A stretch of 64,000 nt of DNA from Planctomycetota bacterium (GTDB lineage Bacteria; Planctomycetota; Phycisphaerae; Sedimentisphaerales; Anaerohalosphaeraceae), in the NCBI GenBank assembly GCA_029552545.1, contig JAKPDO010000003.1, positions 1 through 64,000 of the forward strand, written 5' to 3'. Shown here piece by piece: positions 8,250 to 15,773 of this stretch. The notes below the pieces were generated by a model. It ran no database searches and was not told the DNA's origin. It was given only the letters and a program-made list of their open reading frames with translations. Positions within the stretch are counted from its first letter, which is position 1, and every line of letters starts with the position of its first letter. The position numbers and the translations under genes are program-made.

Positions 8250-9050
8250 GTGGACGGTCTGATTCTGCTGAGTATTGGATTGGTGATGGGGCTGTTTGGG
8301 GGGCTTTTGGGAATTGGGGGTTCCATTGTGATGATACCGGCGCTGACGCTGGTGTATGGAGAGAATCAGCACTTGTATCAGGCGTCGGCAATGATTTGCA
8401 ATTTTTTTGTGGCCGCTGCTTCGATGGCGGCTCATTGGCGGGCGGAGGCCTTTGTCAGGTCGGTCTTGAAGCGGATGCTGCCGGCGGCGGTGGCGGGGAT
8501 TGTTGTTGGGGTGGCCCTGAGCAACTGTCGGTGTTTTGAGGGCTCGAACAGTTTTTACCTGGCTCGGATGTTTGGGGCCTTTTTGGTGTATGTGGCGGCG
8601 TACAATTTGTGGAAATTCTGGTCTCCGCCGGAACCGCGGAGGAAGCCGCCGGCCTCAGAGCAGGTTCGGGGGTTTTTTTCAGCGGGAATCGGGTTTTTAA
8701 CAGGCGTCGGCGCGGGACTTTTGGGAATTGGGGCGGGGACTGTTTCAACGCCTTTGCAGCAGTTATGTCTGAAAATGCCCCTTCGAAATGCAATGAGCAA
8801 TTCGGCGGCGGCGATTGTTTCGATGGCCTGGCTTGGGGCCATTTATAAGAATGCAACCCTGGCTGAGCATGGAATAGCAGTTGGGCAGTCCATACGGATT
8901 GCTCTTTGGGTGCTGCCGGCTGGGATGGTTGGGGGATATTTGGGGGGTATTTTGATGCACAAACTGCCGAAAAACCTTGTGCGGGCGGTATTTACGGCGG
9001 TTTGTCTCTTTGCAGCATACCGGCTGCTGACGGTCCAGCCGAGCCGATAG
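8250..9050 (+). CDS. TauE/SafE-family membrane transporter
   Basis: A 266-residue integral membrane protein with about eight hydrophobic segments in two related halves. Each half starts with a Gly-rich motif: GLFGGLLGIGGSIVMIPAL near the N-terminus and GVGAGLLGIGAGTVSTPLQQ in the middle, a hallmark of the TauE/SafE (DUF81) family. Members export sulfite, sulfonates or other small organic anions; the substrate cannot be told here. The likely start is the GTG at 8250, immediately after the trpC stop, with GGGAG upstream; the ATG at 8286 is possible. A hairpin repeat lies 44 bp downstream. Confidence 0.88.
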   Translation: MDGLILLSIGLVMGLFGGLLGIGGSIVMIPALTLVYGENQHLYQASAMICNFFVAAASMAAHWRAEAFVRSVLKRMLPAAVAGIVVGVALSNCRCFEGSNSFYLARMFGAFLVYVAAYNLWKFWSPPEPRRKPPASEQVRGFFSAGIGFLTGVGAGLLGIGAGTVSTPLQQLCLKMPLRNAMSNSAAAIVSMAWLGAIYKNATLAEHGIAVGQSIRIALWVLPAGMVGGYLGGILMHKLPKNLVRAVFTAVCLFAAYRLLTVQPSR

Positions 9051-9093
9051 AGGGCGAGACTCAAGAAAGAAGGCACTGACTATTTTCTTTAGA

Positions 9094-9113
9094 CCACGGG
9101 CTTGCGCCCGTGG
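9094..9113. repeat. REP-like palindrome
   Basis: CCACGGGC, loop TTGC, then GCCCGTGG: a perfect 8-bp stem with a 4-nt loop. CTTTATA follows, so it may also end transcription of the trpC/TauE pair. Its form is that of REP elements, but no second copy was seen in this window. Confidence 0.6.
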
Positions 9114-9234
9114 CTTTATAGCGAAAGGCTTTTTGAAGTTCTGCAAAAAACCGCATTTTCCTTAAAAAATACCAAAGTCTGGGTTTGTTTACATCTGATA
9201 GAAAGAAGAGATTCCGAGAGCAATAAAGGGATAT

Positions 9235-9762
9235 ATGGAGTCTAAAGATACATTTTTGAAGTTATTTCTTGCTCACAACACCCATTTGTTCAGTTTTATC
9301 CTGACGCTGGTGCCGAATTATTCAGATGCGGAGGATTTGCTGCAGGAAACAGCTTCCCTGATGTGGGAAAAATTTGAAACCTATCGTCCCGGAAGCAGTT
9401 TCTGGGCGTGGGCGCGTCAGATTGCCCGGTACAAAGTCGCCAATTATTATCGGGTGAAAAAAAGCCAGTTTCAGCTGGACGAAGATTTGCTGGAGGATTT
9501 GGGGGCGGCTCATGAACGGATGGTCGGCCATTTAAATGAGCAGAAAGCAGCATTGACCGGCTGTCTGAAAAAACTGCGTCAGGAGGATTTGAATCTAATT
9601 CGGATGAAGTATTTTCAGAATCTGTCGATTGCCGAAATTGCCCGCCAAAGCAATCGGTCGATTCATACGCTCTATAAGCGAATTTCCTTTATTTATTTTC
9701 TGCTGCAGGACTGCGTACAGAAAACCCTGGCGGCGTGGGATATCCGGTATGAATCAGAATGA
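9235..9762 (+). CDS. ECF-type RNA polymerase sigma factor, Rhodopirellula/Verrucomicrobium family
   Basis: A 175-residue sigma factor with only regions 2 and 4. Region 2 holds DAEDLLQETASLMWEKFETYRPGSSFWAWARQIARYKVANYYR; region 4 holds the helix-turn-helix in LNLIRMKYFQNLSIAEIARQSNRSIHTLYKRISFIYFLL. This pattern matches the sigma family typical of Planctomycetota and Verrucomicrobiota. The downstream FecR gene overlaps its end by 14 bp, so the two are translationally linked and probably form a sigma/anti-sigma pair. Two more such pairs lie at 24.0 and 25.8 kb. Target promoters are unknown. Confidence 0.9.
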   Translation: MESKDTFLKLFLAHNTHLFSFILTLVPNYSDAEDLLQETASLMWEKFETYRPGSSFWAWARQIARYKVANYYRVKKSQFQLDEDLLEDLGAAHERMVGHLNEQKAALTGCLKKLRQEDLNLIRMKYFQNLSIAEIARQSNRSIHTLYKRISFIYFLLQDCVQKTLAAWDIRYESE

Positions 9763-11452
9763 ACGCATCCGGTTCTATGAACTGATTACAGCGTCTGTCG
9801 ATGGGACAATCAGTCCCGAAGACTTTGCCCGTCTGAAGGAGATTCTTCGGCGGGACCCCAGGGCCCGTGAGCTGTATGCCGATTATATGACGATTTTGAC
9901 CCACATCAGGACTTCGCCGGAGCTGCAGGAGCCGATAGAGGCCGAAAGCGGCGAGGACAGCGGGCTGGATATGGAACTGTGGGCGGCTCTGGCGGCGTCA
10001 GAAAAGACAGCGGAAACGATAAACCTGCCGAAGAAAGAGGAACCAGTCTTGGGGCTTGAGCGGAAGGAAGGCCGGCGAGAGCAGCCCGTTATCAGTCGTC
10101 TGTCGCTTTATGCCCTTCTGATGTCGTCGGCGGCTCTGATTTTTTTGGTGGTCTATGCCTTTTTATTCACGGGGGTTTCACGGCCGACTGTGGCGCGGCT
10201 GTCGAAAACAGCCGGAGCGAAGTGGGGAGATGGGAGCGGACCTCTCAGCTGGGGCAGCGAACTGAAGACCGGGCCGCTGCATTTGGCCGAAGGGTACGCA
10301 GAACTTCTTTTTGAGGGCGGAACGACGCTGGTGGTGGAGGGGCCGTCATTGCTGGTTCTGGAGTCGGGCAGCCAAATCTTCCTCCAAGAGGGCAAGGTGG
10401 TGGCGAAGATGGAAGGAGGAAAGGAGGGTTTCGTTGTTCGTTCGCCTTCAGCCAGCGTTGTGGACTATGGGACAGAGTTCGGGGTTCAGGTTCATCCGAC
10501 AGGCCATACAGAAACCTATGTGTATGAGGGACAAGTAGAGATTCGGGATTCGTCCAATCCGGTTCGTTTTCGACAGCGTCTTCTTCTCAGTGCCGGTCAG
10601 GGGGCGGAGGCGGATGCGGGCAGCCGAATTGCCGTCAAGCAGATTGACCCCACTCGTTTTGTCCAGACGGAAGAGATGGATGTCCGTTTTCAGGCACAGA
10701 AAGAGGGCGGCTATTATCGATGGAAGGCCTATTCGTATTCGCTTCGCCGCGACCCCTCGCTGGCGGCCTATTTTCCATGTGAGCGTCTAACGCCGGATTC
10801 CGATGTGCTGGAAAATGCGGTGTCAGAGCGGTTTGGAGTCGGATACGGCCGACTGGGGGACGGCTTTGCCGCTGCGCCGGAGTGGACGAGCGGGCGATGG
10901 CCGCAGAAGGGGGCGATGCGGTTTGAGCGGCAAAGGGGACAAAGGGTTCGAGTGCCCTCGCATCCGGCGCTGTGTCTGACCGGACCCATTACGCTGGCGG
11001 TGTGGGTGAATCTCCAGGAAAACACGGAGGCGCTGGGCGGCCATATTCTTTCGTGTCGAGACAACAATCGGGTCAATTTCCAGCTCAGCTATTTCAACGG
11101 GTGGACCAGCGCCGGCCAGGAAGAGTACACGATACAGTTTCTGCGGTATCAGACTTTTACCAAGCTCAGCAGTAAGCCGCTTTTGCTGGAGCCGGGGCGA
11201 TGGACCTTGCTGGCGGTCACGCATGACGGCAAGACGGTGTCGTTTTATGTCAACGGGACGCTCCATAGTACCATACCGTATGTGTATCAGGCGGAACCGG
11301 CGGCGGCGGATTTGCTGATCGGCGATGTGGATGTGCCCGGGGTGGATTATTCGTTCAAGAGATTTCACGGGATTTTGGATGAGGCGGCGATATTCAATCG
11401 GGTTTTGAGCCCGGAGGAGATTCGGCAGATGTATGAAGCCGGAAAGCCGTGA
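9749..11452 (+). CDS. FecR-type anti-sigma factor with C-terminal LamG (concanavalin-like) domain
   Basis: A 567-residue single-pass membrane protein. Residues 1-85 are cytoplasmic (ELITASVDGTISPEDFARLKEIL, a typical anti-sigma N-terminus) and could hold the sigma factor. A membrane helix spans about 118-141. Outside, residues about 148-270 form a FecR domain (LAEGYAELLFEGGTTLVVEGPS, FVVRSPSASVVDYGTEFGV, YEGQVEI). Residues about 345-567 form a LamG/concanavalin-like fold (RVRVPSHPALCLTGPITLAVWVN, GRWTLLAVTHDGKTVSFYVNG, FHGILDEAAIFNRVLSPEEIRQMYEA). The lectin-like domain may bind the inducing glycan; that is an inference. The start is the ATG inside the sigma gene. Confidence 0.88.
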   Translation: MNQNERIRFYELITASVDGTISPEDFARLKEILRRDPRARELYADYMTILTHIRTSPELQEPIEAESGEDSGLDMELWAALAASEKTAETINLPKKEEPVLGLERKEGRREQPVISRLSLYALLMSSAALIFLVVYAFLFTGVSRPTVARLSKTAGAKWGDGSGPLSWGSELKTGPLHLAEGYAELLFEGGTTLVVEGPSLLVLESGSQIFLQEGKVVAKMEGGKEGFVVRSPSASVVDYGTEFGVQVHPTGHTETYVYEGQVEIRDSSNPVRFRQRLLLSAGQGAEADAGSRIAVKQIDPTRFVQTEEMDVRFQAQKEGGYYRWKAYSYSLRRDPSLAAYFPCERLTPDSDVLENAVSERFGVGYGRLGDGFAAAPEWTSGRWPQKGAMRFERQRGQRVRVPSHPALCLTGPITLAVWVNLQENTEALGGHILSCRDNNRVNFQLSYFNGWTSAGQEEYTIQFLRYQTFTKLSSKPLLLEPGRWTLLAVTHDGKTVSFYVNGTLHSTIPYVYQAEPAAADLLIGDVDVPGVDYSFKRFHGILDEAAIFNRVLSPEEIRQMYEAGKP

Positions 11453-11628
11453 GGGGATGGGCGTGCGATTTTAGCGGAGGTGTGATGAAGCGATGACACA
11501 AAGAAGCGGTGGGGAGAAAGTGAGCTGTCAGATGGGGGTGTTTAGACGGAAAAGCGAGGGTGGTTCCGGTCCGGGAGGAAGGGAACCTTTATTTCTAAGA
11601 GGCGGTTTTTAAGGGAAAGGGTCTGACG

Positions 11629-13617
11629 ATGAAGAGGATGAGAGGCGGAATTTTGGAATTGCTTGTCTGGCTGGCCTGCGGGGCAGCCGCCGCGGGATGG
11701 ACAGGGAGCGTGTATCAGGGTGTTTACATAGACGCAGCAGAAAGCAATACGGCGGCAGTCAGCGGGCAGAGCCCGTGGAACAGCGGAACGGGAGATACGG
11801 CGGGTCTGTGGAAGCTTCGCAACACCTTTGGCAATGAGATGATGCTGTGGGAGGCCAACGGGAACACCTCCTATTTGGGGGATTGTCCAATGCTGGTGAC
11901 GACGGTTTCCGGACTGATGCCGGGATTTCAGTATGCGGTTTCCGTGGTGTACTGGAATCCATCGGGGCAGAATATTCGTCTGTTGGCGGGTTTGAGTTCG
12001 GGCAGTTTGAGTGAATTGAATACAAACAACGGCAGCAGCCGACAGACCGGGGCGGTGGATGCGGACCGGTATGAGTATGAAGGTCTGATTGGGACGGTCC
12101 AGGCGGACGGCGCCGGAACAATTCGGGTTTATATTGACGACATCGCCAATACGTACCGAAGCTGGTACGACGGGCTGACGGTTCGGGCGCTGGGGGCTTC
12201 GGAACCGAATCCGGCGGACGAGGCGGTGGATGTGCCGGGCGGGCAGAATCTGACGCTGCAGTGGGCGATGCCGACCAGTGCAGCCAATCCGAATCAGCCC
12301 AGTCCCTACGTCAGCAGGCATTATTTGTATTTGCGGAAGAATGACCCGAATTTGGCAGGAGTTGTTCCGCTGGACGTTGCGGTCACGTCAAATCCGGCGG
12401 CTCAGAGCCGAACGGTGTTTGTAGAGAACAACGCTGTCTATTACTGGCGGGTCGATGAGAGCATTCAGGGGTCGGGACCGAATGACCCCAATACGGTTCG
12501 GGGTGACGTGTGGTCGTTCCGGACGACACAGACGATTCCGACATTTGAGCCGCCGTACGGCAGTCAGCCCAGTGGCGCGGCGGTGTTTGTCGGACAGCAA
12601 ATCACTTTAACAGCGCAAGCGGGCGTTTCACCCGGTCAGGACAATGCCTTTTCTTATAAATGGTACAAAGGGCCGTCCGGTGTAACGACTAACCCTGTGC
12701 TTAATGAAGCGGGGCATATTGAGGGGGCGACGACGGCGCAGCTGAAGATTTGGGTGCAGCCGGGCGATGAGGGATATTACTGGTGCCGGGCGACGAACAG
12801 TCAGGGCATCGGCAATTCCGCAGCAGCCCGAATTGTGCTCAAGAAGCTGCTGGCTCATTACACGTTTGACGGGACACTGAATGATTCAGCGGGAGCTAAT
12901 CACGGGACGATGGGCAGTCCGGTTTATACGGCCGGCATCAGCGGCCAGGCGCTGGTATTTGACGGGACGCAGTCGATGAGCATCGGAACGGGCGGGTATC
13001 CGAACGGCACGGAAGGGGGCGGGCTGTCGGAGGGGACGGTTTCGTTCTGGATTAACTCAAGTGTGACCGGAGCACACAGTTTTATCGGCAGTGCCAATGC
13101 CGCCGATGGAACGATGCTGAATATCCACTACTCCAATGCCAATGCGGTGCAGCTGTATGTGCGGAATGCTGCGTCCAGTCAGATGCTGGTGCAGTTCTCA
13201 TCTCCCATCAATCTGCGGAACGGGCAGTGGCATCTGCTGACGTTTGCGTGGAACAGCGGGATAGGGCAGGGCTGGATTTACCTGGATGGACGTCTGGCCT
13301 ACACCGGGACCTCCACGGCGGTCAGCGGCTTTACGGGCTGGCAGTATCCGCTGACGGTGGGAGCGTTCAATAACGGAGGGACGCCGGCTTCGTTTTATAA
13401 CGGGGCGATGGATGACCTGCGGGTGTACAACTACACGCTGACGGCGGCGGAAGCAGCGCAGCTGTATGTGGATTTTGTTCCCGGAGCGACGATTTGTCCG
13501 ACGGCGCCTGGATATGATTTTGACGGAGATTGCCGGGTTGACCTGGCGGACCTTGCGGAATTTGCAGTCGGCTGGATGGACTGTGGTCTGATTCCGGCGG
13601 ATGCATGCAGGCAATAG
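11629..13617 (+). CDS. large secreted protein: unknown N-domain, FN3-like, Ig-like, LamG, Cys-EF tail
   Basis: A 662-residue protein with a signal peptide (about 1-24, ending GAAAAGW). Residues about 25-190 are a divergent form of an unrecognised domain also found in the next gene and at 18.3 kb. Residues about 190-300 look FN3-like and include TVFVENNAVYYWRVDE. An Ig-like domain (GDEGYYWCRATNSQG) follows near 305-405, and a LamG domain (LLAHYTFDGTLNDSAGANHGT to MDDLRVYNYTLTAAEAAQLY) near 408-615. The tail GYDFDGDCRVDLADLAEF to AVGWMDCGLIPADACRQ is a half EF-hand with three cysteines. No enzyme signature was found; carbohydrate binding is likely. It starts 177 bp after the sigma/FecR pair and is a plausible target. 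Confidence 0.8.
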   Translation: MKRMRGGILELLVWLACGAAAAGWTGSVYQGVYIDAAESNTAAVSGQSPWNSGTGDTAGLWKLRNTFGNEMMLWEANGNTSYLGDCPMLVTTVSGLMPGFQYAVSVVYWNPSGQNIRLLAGLSSGSLSELNTNNGSSRQTGAVDADRYEYEGLIGTVQADGAGTIRVYIDDIANTYRSWYDGLTVRALGASEPNPADEAVDVPGGQNLTLQWAMPTSAANPNQPSPYVSRHYLYLRKNDPNLAGVVPLDVAVTSNPAAQSRTVFVENNAVYYWRVDESIQGSGPNDPNTVRGDVWSFRTTQTIPTFEPPYGSQPSGAAVFVGQQITLTAQAGVSPGQDNAFSYKWYKGPSGVTTNPVLNEAGHIEGATTAQLKIWVQPGDEGYYWCRATNSQGIGNSAAARIVLKKLLAHYTFDGTLNDSAGANHGTMGSPVYTAGISGQALVFDGTQSMSIGTGGYPNGTEGGGLSEGTVSFWINSSVTGAHSFIGSANAADGTMLNIHYSNANAVQLYVRNAASSQMLVQFSSPINLRNGQWHLLTFAWNSGIGQGWIYLDGRLAYTGTSTAVSGFTGWQYPLTVGAFNNGGTPASFYNGAMDDLRVYNYTLTAAEAAQLYVDFVPGATICPTAPGYDFDGDCRVDLADLAEFAVGWMDCGLIPADACRQ

Positions 13618-13653
13618 GGTTGAGAGAGAAAGACATAAACAGGAGAAGAAACC

Positions 13654-15681
13654 ATGAAAACGGCAAGATATATAGGCAGTTTGATTTTGATCGGGCTGTT
13701 GTGCGGGAGTGGGTATGGGGCGCAGAGTTATCTGGACGCCCGGGGCGGAGCGAGCGGCAATACGGTGAATGCAGCGACAGGCAGTCCGACGGACTGGTGG
13801 GTTTCCTCCCCGGCGCAGGATAACCTGTGGGGTCGGCGGACGGGCTTCGCGAACAATCCGAGTTTTACGCTGGGCGGAGACAGCGATATTCTCGAATCGA
13901 GCGGAACCGCAAGCGGACGAGAAAACAGTCCGATGATCAAGACGACCATTTCCGGTCTGCAGCCGGCGATGTACTACAAATTGTGGGTGGTGTACTGGTC
14001 GGCCAACGGTCAGAACTGGTGTGTTCGGGCGGGTCTGACGTCGTCGAATCTGCCGCTGTATGACTTTACCGGTGCGGCAGGAGCGACGGCCGGGACTCGC
14101 ACAGGCAAAACGGAAGGAGACCGAAACGAACTGACGGCGTATCTGGGCTATAAACCCGCCGGCGCGGACGGAATACTGTCGGTGTTTATCGATGACAAGC
14201 CGTCGGATGCCTCCCAGGGCGGCTGGTATGACCGGACGTGGTACGACGGACTCCTTTATGAGGTGTACAATGTGCCGTTTGCTCCTTCGCCGGCGGACGG
14301 AGCGGTGAATGTGCCGACTTCGACGGCAGTGCTGTTGTTTACGCCGATGCGGGACCCGAATCATCTGAATCAGGAGAACCCGAAGATTCTGCTGCACAAG
14401 GTTTATTTTGATGATGACCCGAATCTGGCGGATGCGGACGATTTGCTGGCGACGGTGCCGGCGGGACAGAGCCAGACACAGATGCCTGCCTTGCAGCCGA
14501 ATAAGACGTATTACTGGCGGGTCGATGAGATTCTGGATGATAACAGCGTAGTAACGGGTGTTGTCTGGTCCTTTCAAACGGTCAAAACGATGCCTGATTT
14601 CAATCCGCCCATCGGGTATCAGCCGGTTAATACGGCGGTCTTTGTCGGAGAGGATGCTGTGCTGAGTGCGGCGGCGGGCATCGGAAACTTTACGTATCAG
14701 TGGTATAAAGGGACCTCCGGGGATACGAGTCAGCCGCTGTCGAATGAGCCAGGACACATTTGGGGAGCGAACAGTTCCCAATTGACGATTGCTGCGGCAG
14801 CGTCGGATGAAGGGCTGTATTGGTGTCGGGCGAGCAATGAACTGGGTTCGGCGAATTCCAATGCGGCAAGCATTGCCGTCAAACGGCTTGTCGCCCGCTG
14901 GACGATGAATCAGTCGGATTATCAGGCAGGGCAGTATCTGGATGCAAGCGGAGAAGGGCATGCGGCCGTCCCGAACGGAGCCCCGGCTTTTCTGGTGGGT
15001 GCGGACGGACAGGCGTTTGGGGCTGTTCAGGTGAATTCGGAAAACGGATTTGCCGATGCAGGAACGTGGAATCCTTCCGCTTACACCGGGCAGATAACAG
15101 TTTCGCTGTGGGCCCGATGGAACGGGCAGACGGAACCGGCCAGCTGGCAGGGACTGATTGCCAAGCGGGCTTCGTTTGCGGCGGACGGAATGATGTGGCA
15201 GCTCGAGGTGGACCAGACGAATAACAACGTGGTGTACAAAAACGGCAGCAATACGGCGATTTCTTCGGGGCCGCTGCCGATTGGGCAGTGGGCGCACGTG
15301 GCGGTGGTGTTTGACGGGACGACGGCGGCGCTGTACCGCAATGGTCAGCAGGTCAGCAGCGGAGCGGTTCCGTTCAGCACCGGCGCATCCGCCCCTGTTG
15401 TCATCGGCGCCACCGAAAAAAGCACGGCGGGAGTCTTCAGCTGGCCGTTCTCCGGCGGGCTGGATGATGTGCGGATTTATAATTATGCTCTCGATGCGGC
15501 ATCGATTGCCCAGCTGTACGTGGATTTTGTGCCGGGTGCATCCGTTTGTGTGGACAATCCGGAGATGGATTTGAGCGGTCCGGAAGGACAGGCGGACTGC
15601 AAAGTGAATTTGTATGACCTGGCGGAAATTGCGCGGCAATGGCTGGTTTGCAATCTGATACCGGCATCTGCATGTGAGTGA
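13654..15681 (+). CDS. large secreted protein with same modules as its upstream neighbour
   Basis: A 675-residue protein with a signal peptide (about 1-22). Modules in order: an unrecognised domain (about 23-210) with SGTASGRENSPMIKTTISGL and WCVRAGL; an FN3-like part (about 212-315) ending NKTYYWRVDEI; an Ig-like domain (about 320-410, EGLYWCRASNELG); a LamG domain (about 412-620, ITVSLWARWNGQ, QWAHVAVVFDGTTAALYRNGQ, SGGLDDVRIYNYALDAASIAQLY). The tail ADCKVNLYDLAEIARQW then LVCNLIPASACE is the Cys-EF tag. It lies 36 bp after the previous gene, with an AGGAGAAG ribosome site, so the two are co-transcribed. A strong terminator follows. Role: probably extracellular glycan binding; no catalytic motif seen. 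Confidence 0.8.
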   Translation: MKTARYIGSLILIGLLCGSGYGAQSYLDARGGASGNTVNAATGSPTDWWVSSPAQDNLWGRRTGFANNPSFTLGGDSDILESSGTASGRENSPMIKTTISGLQPAMYYKLWVVYWSANGQNWCVRAGLTSSNLPLYDFTGAAGATAGTRTGKTEGDRNELTAYLGYKPAGADGILSVFIDDKPSDASQGGWYDRTWYDGLLYEVYNVPFAPSPADGAVNVPTSTAVLLFTPMRDPNHLNQENPKILLHKVYFDDDPNLADADDLLATVPAGQSQTQMPALQPNKTYYWRVDEILDDNSVVTGVVWSFQTVKTMPDFNPPIGYQPVNTAVFVGEDAVLSAAAGIGNFTYQWYKGTSGDTSQPLSNEPGHIWGANSSQLTIAAAASDEGLYWCRASNELGSANSNAASIAVKRLVARWTMNQSDYQAGQYLDASGEGHAAVPNGAPAFLVGADGQAFGAVQVNSENGFADAGTWNPSAYTGQITVSLWARWNGQTEPASWQGLIAKRASFAADGMMWQLEVDQTNNNVVYKNGSNTAISSGPLPIGQWAHVAVVFDGTTAALYRNGQQVSSGAVPFSTGASAPVVIGATEKSTAGVFSWPFSGGLDDVRIYNYALDAASIAQLYVDFVPGASVCVDNPEMDLSGPEGQADCKVNLYDLAEIARQWLVCNLIPASACE

Positions 15682-15703
15682 AAGGGAAGAGAATGTTCAC
15701 AAC

Positions 15704-15736
15704 GGGGTCTGTGCCGTTCGGCACAGGCCCCCTTTT
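15704..15736 (+). terminator. strong rho-independent terminator
   Basis: GGGGTCTGTGCCG (15704-15716) pairs with CGGCACAGGCCCC (15719-15731) across a 2-base gap, with one G-T pair, and CCTTTT follows. It ends the 11.6-15.7 kb transcript. It lies inside an in-frame upstream extension of the next gene, which speaks against starting that gene at 15678. Confidence 0.85.
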
Positions 15737-15773
15737 GGGGGGACTTCCGATGAGAGGACCTCAGAAAGGCATC

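Noticed and set aside
13198-15639. A very long open frame on the minus strand (813 codons) opposite two secreted-protein genes
   Set aside because: Its product is rich in Arg, His, Pro and Ile with no domain, no signal and no ribosome site; it mirrors the codon use of the plus-strand genes, which have clear domains.
15678-15773. Upstream start for the BNR protein overlapping the previous gene
   Set aside because: A strong terminator lies in this stretch and the signal peptide begins only at 15774.
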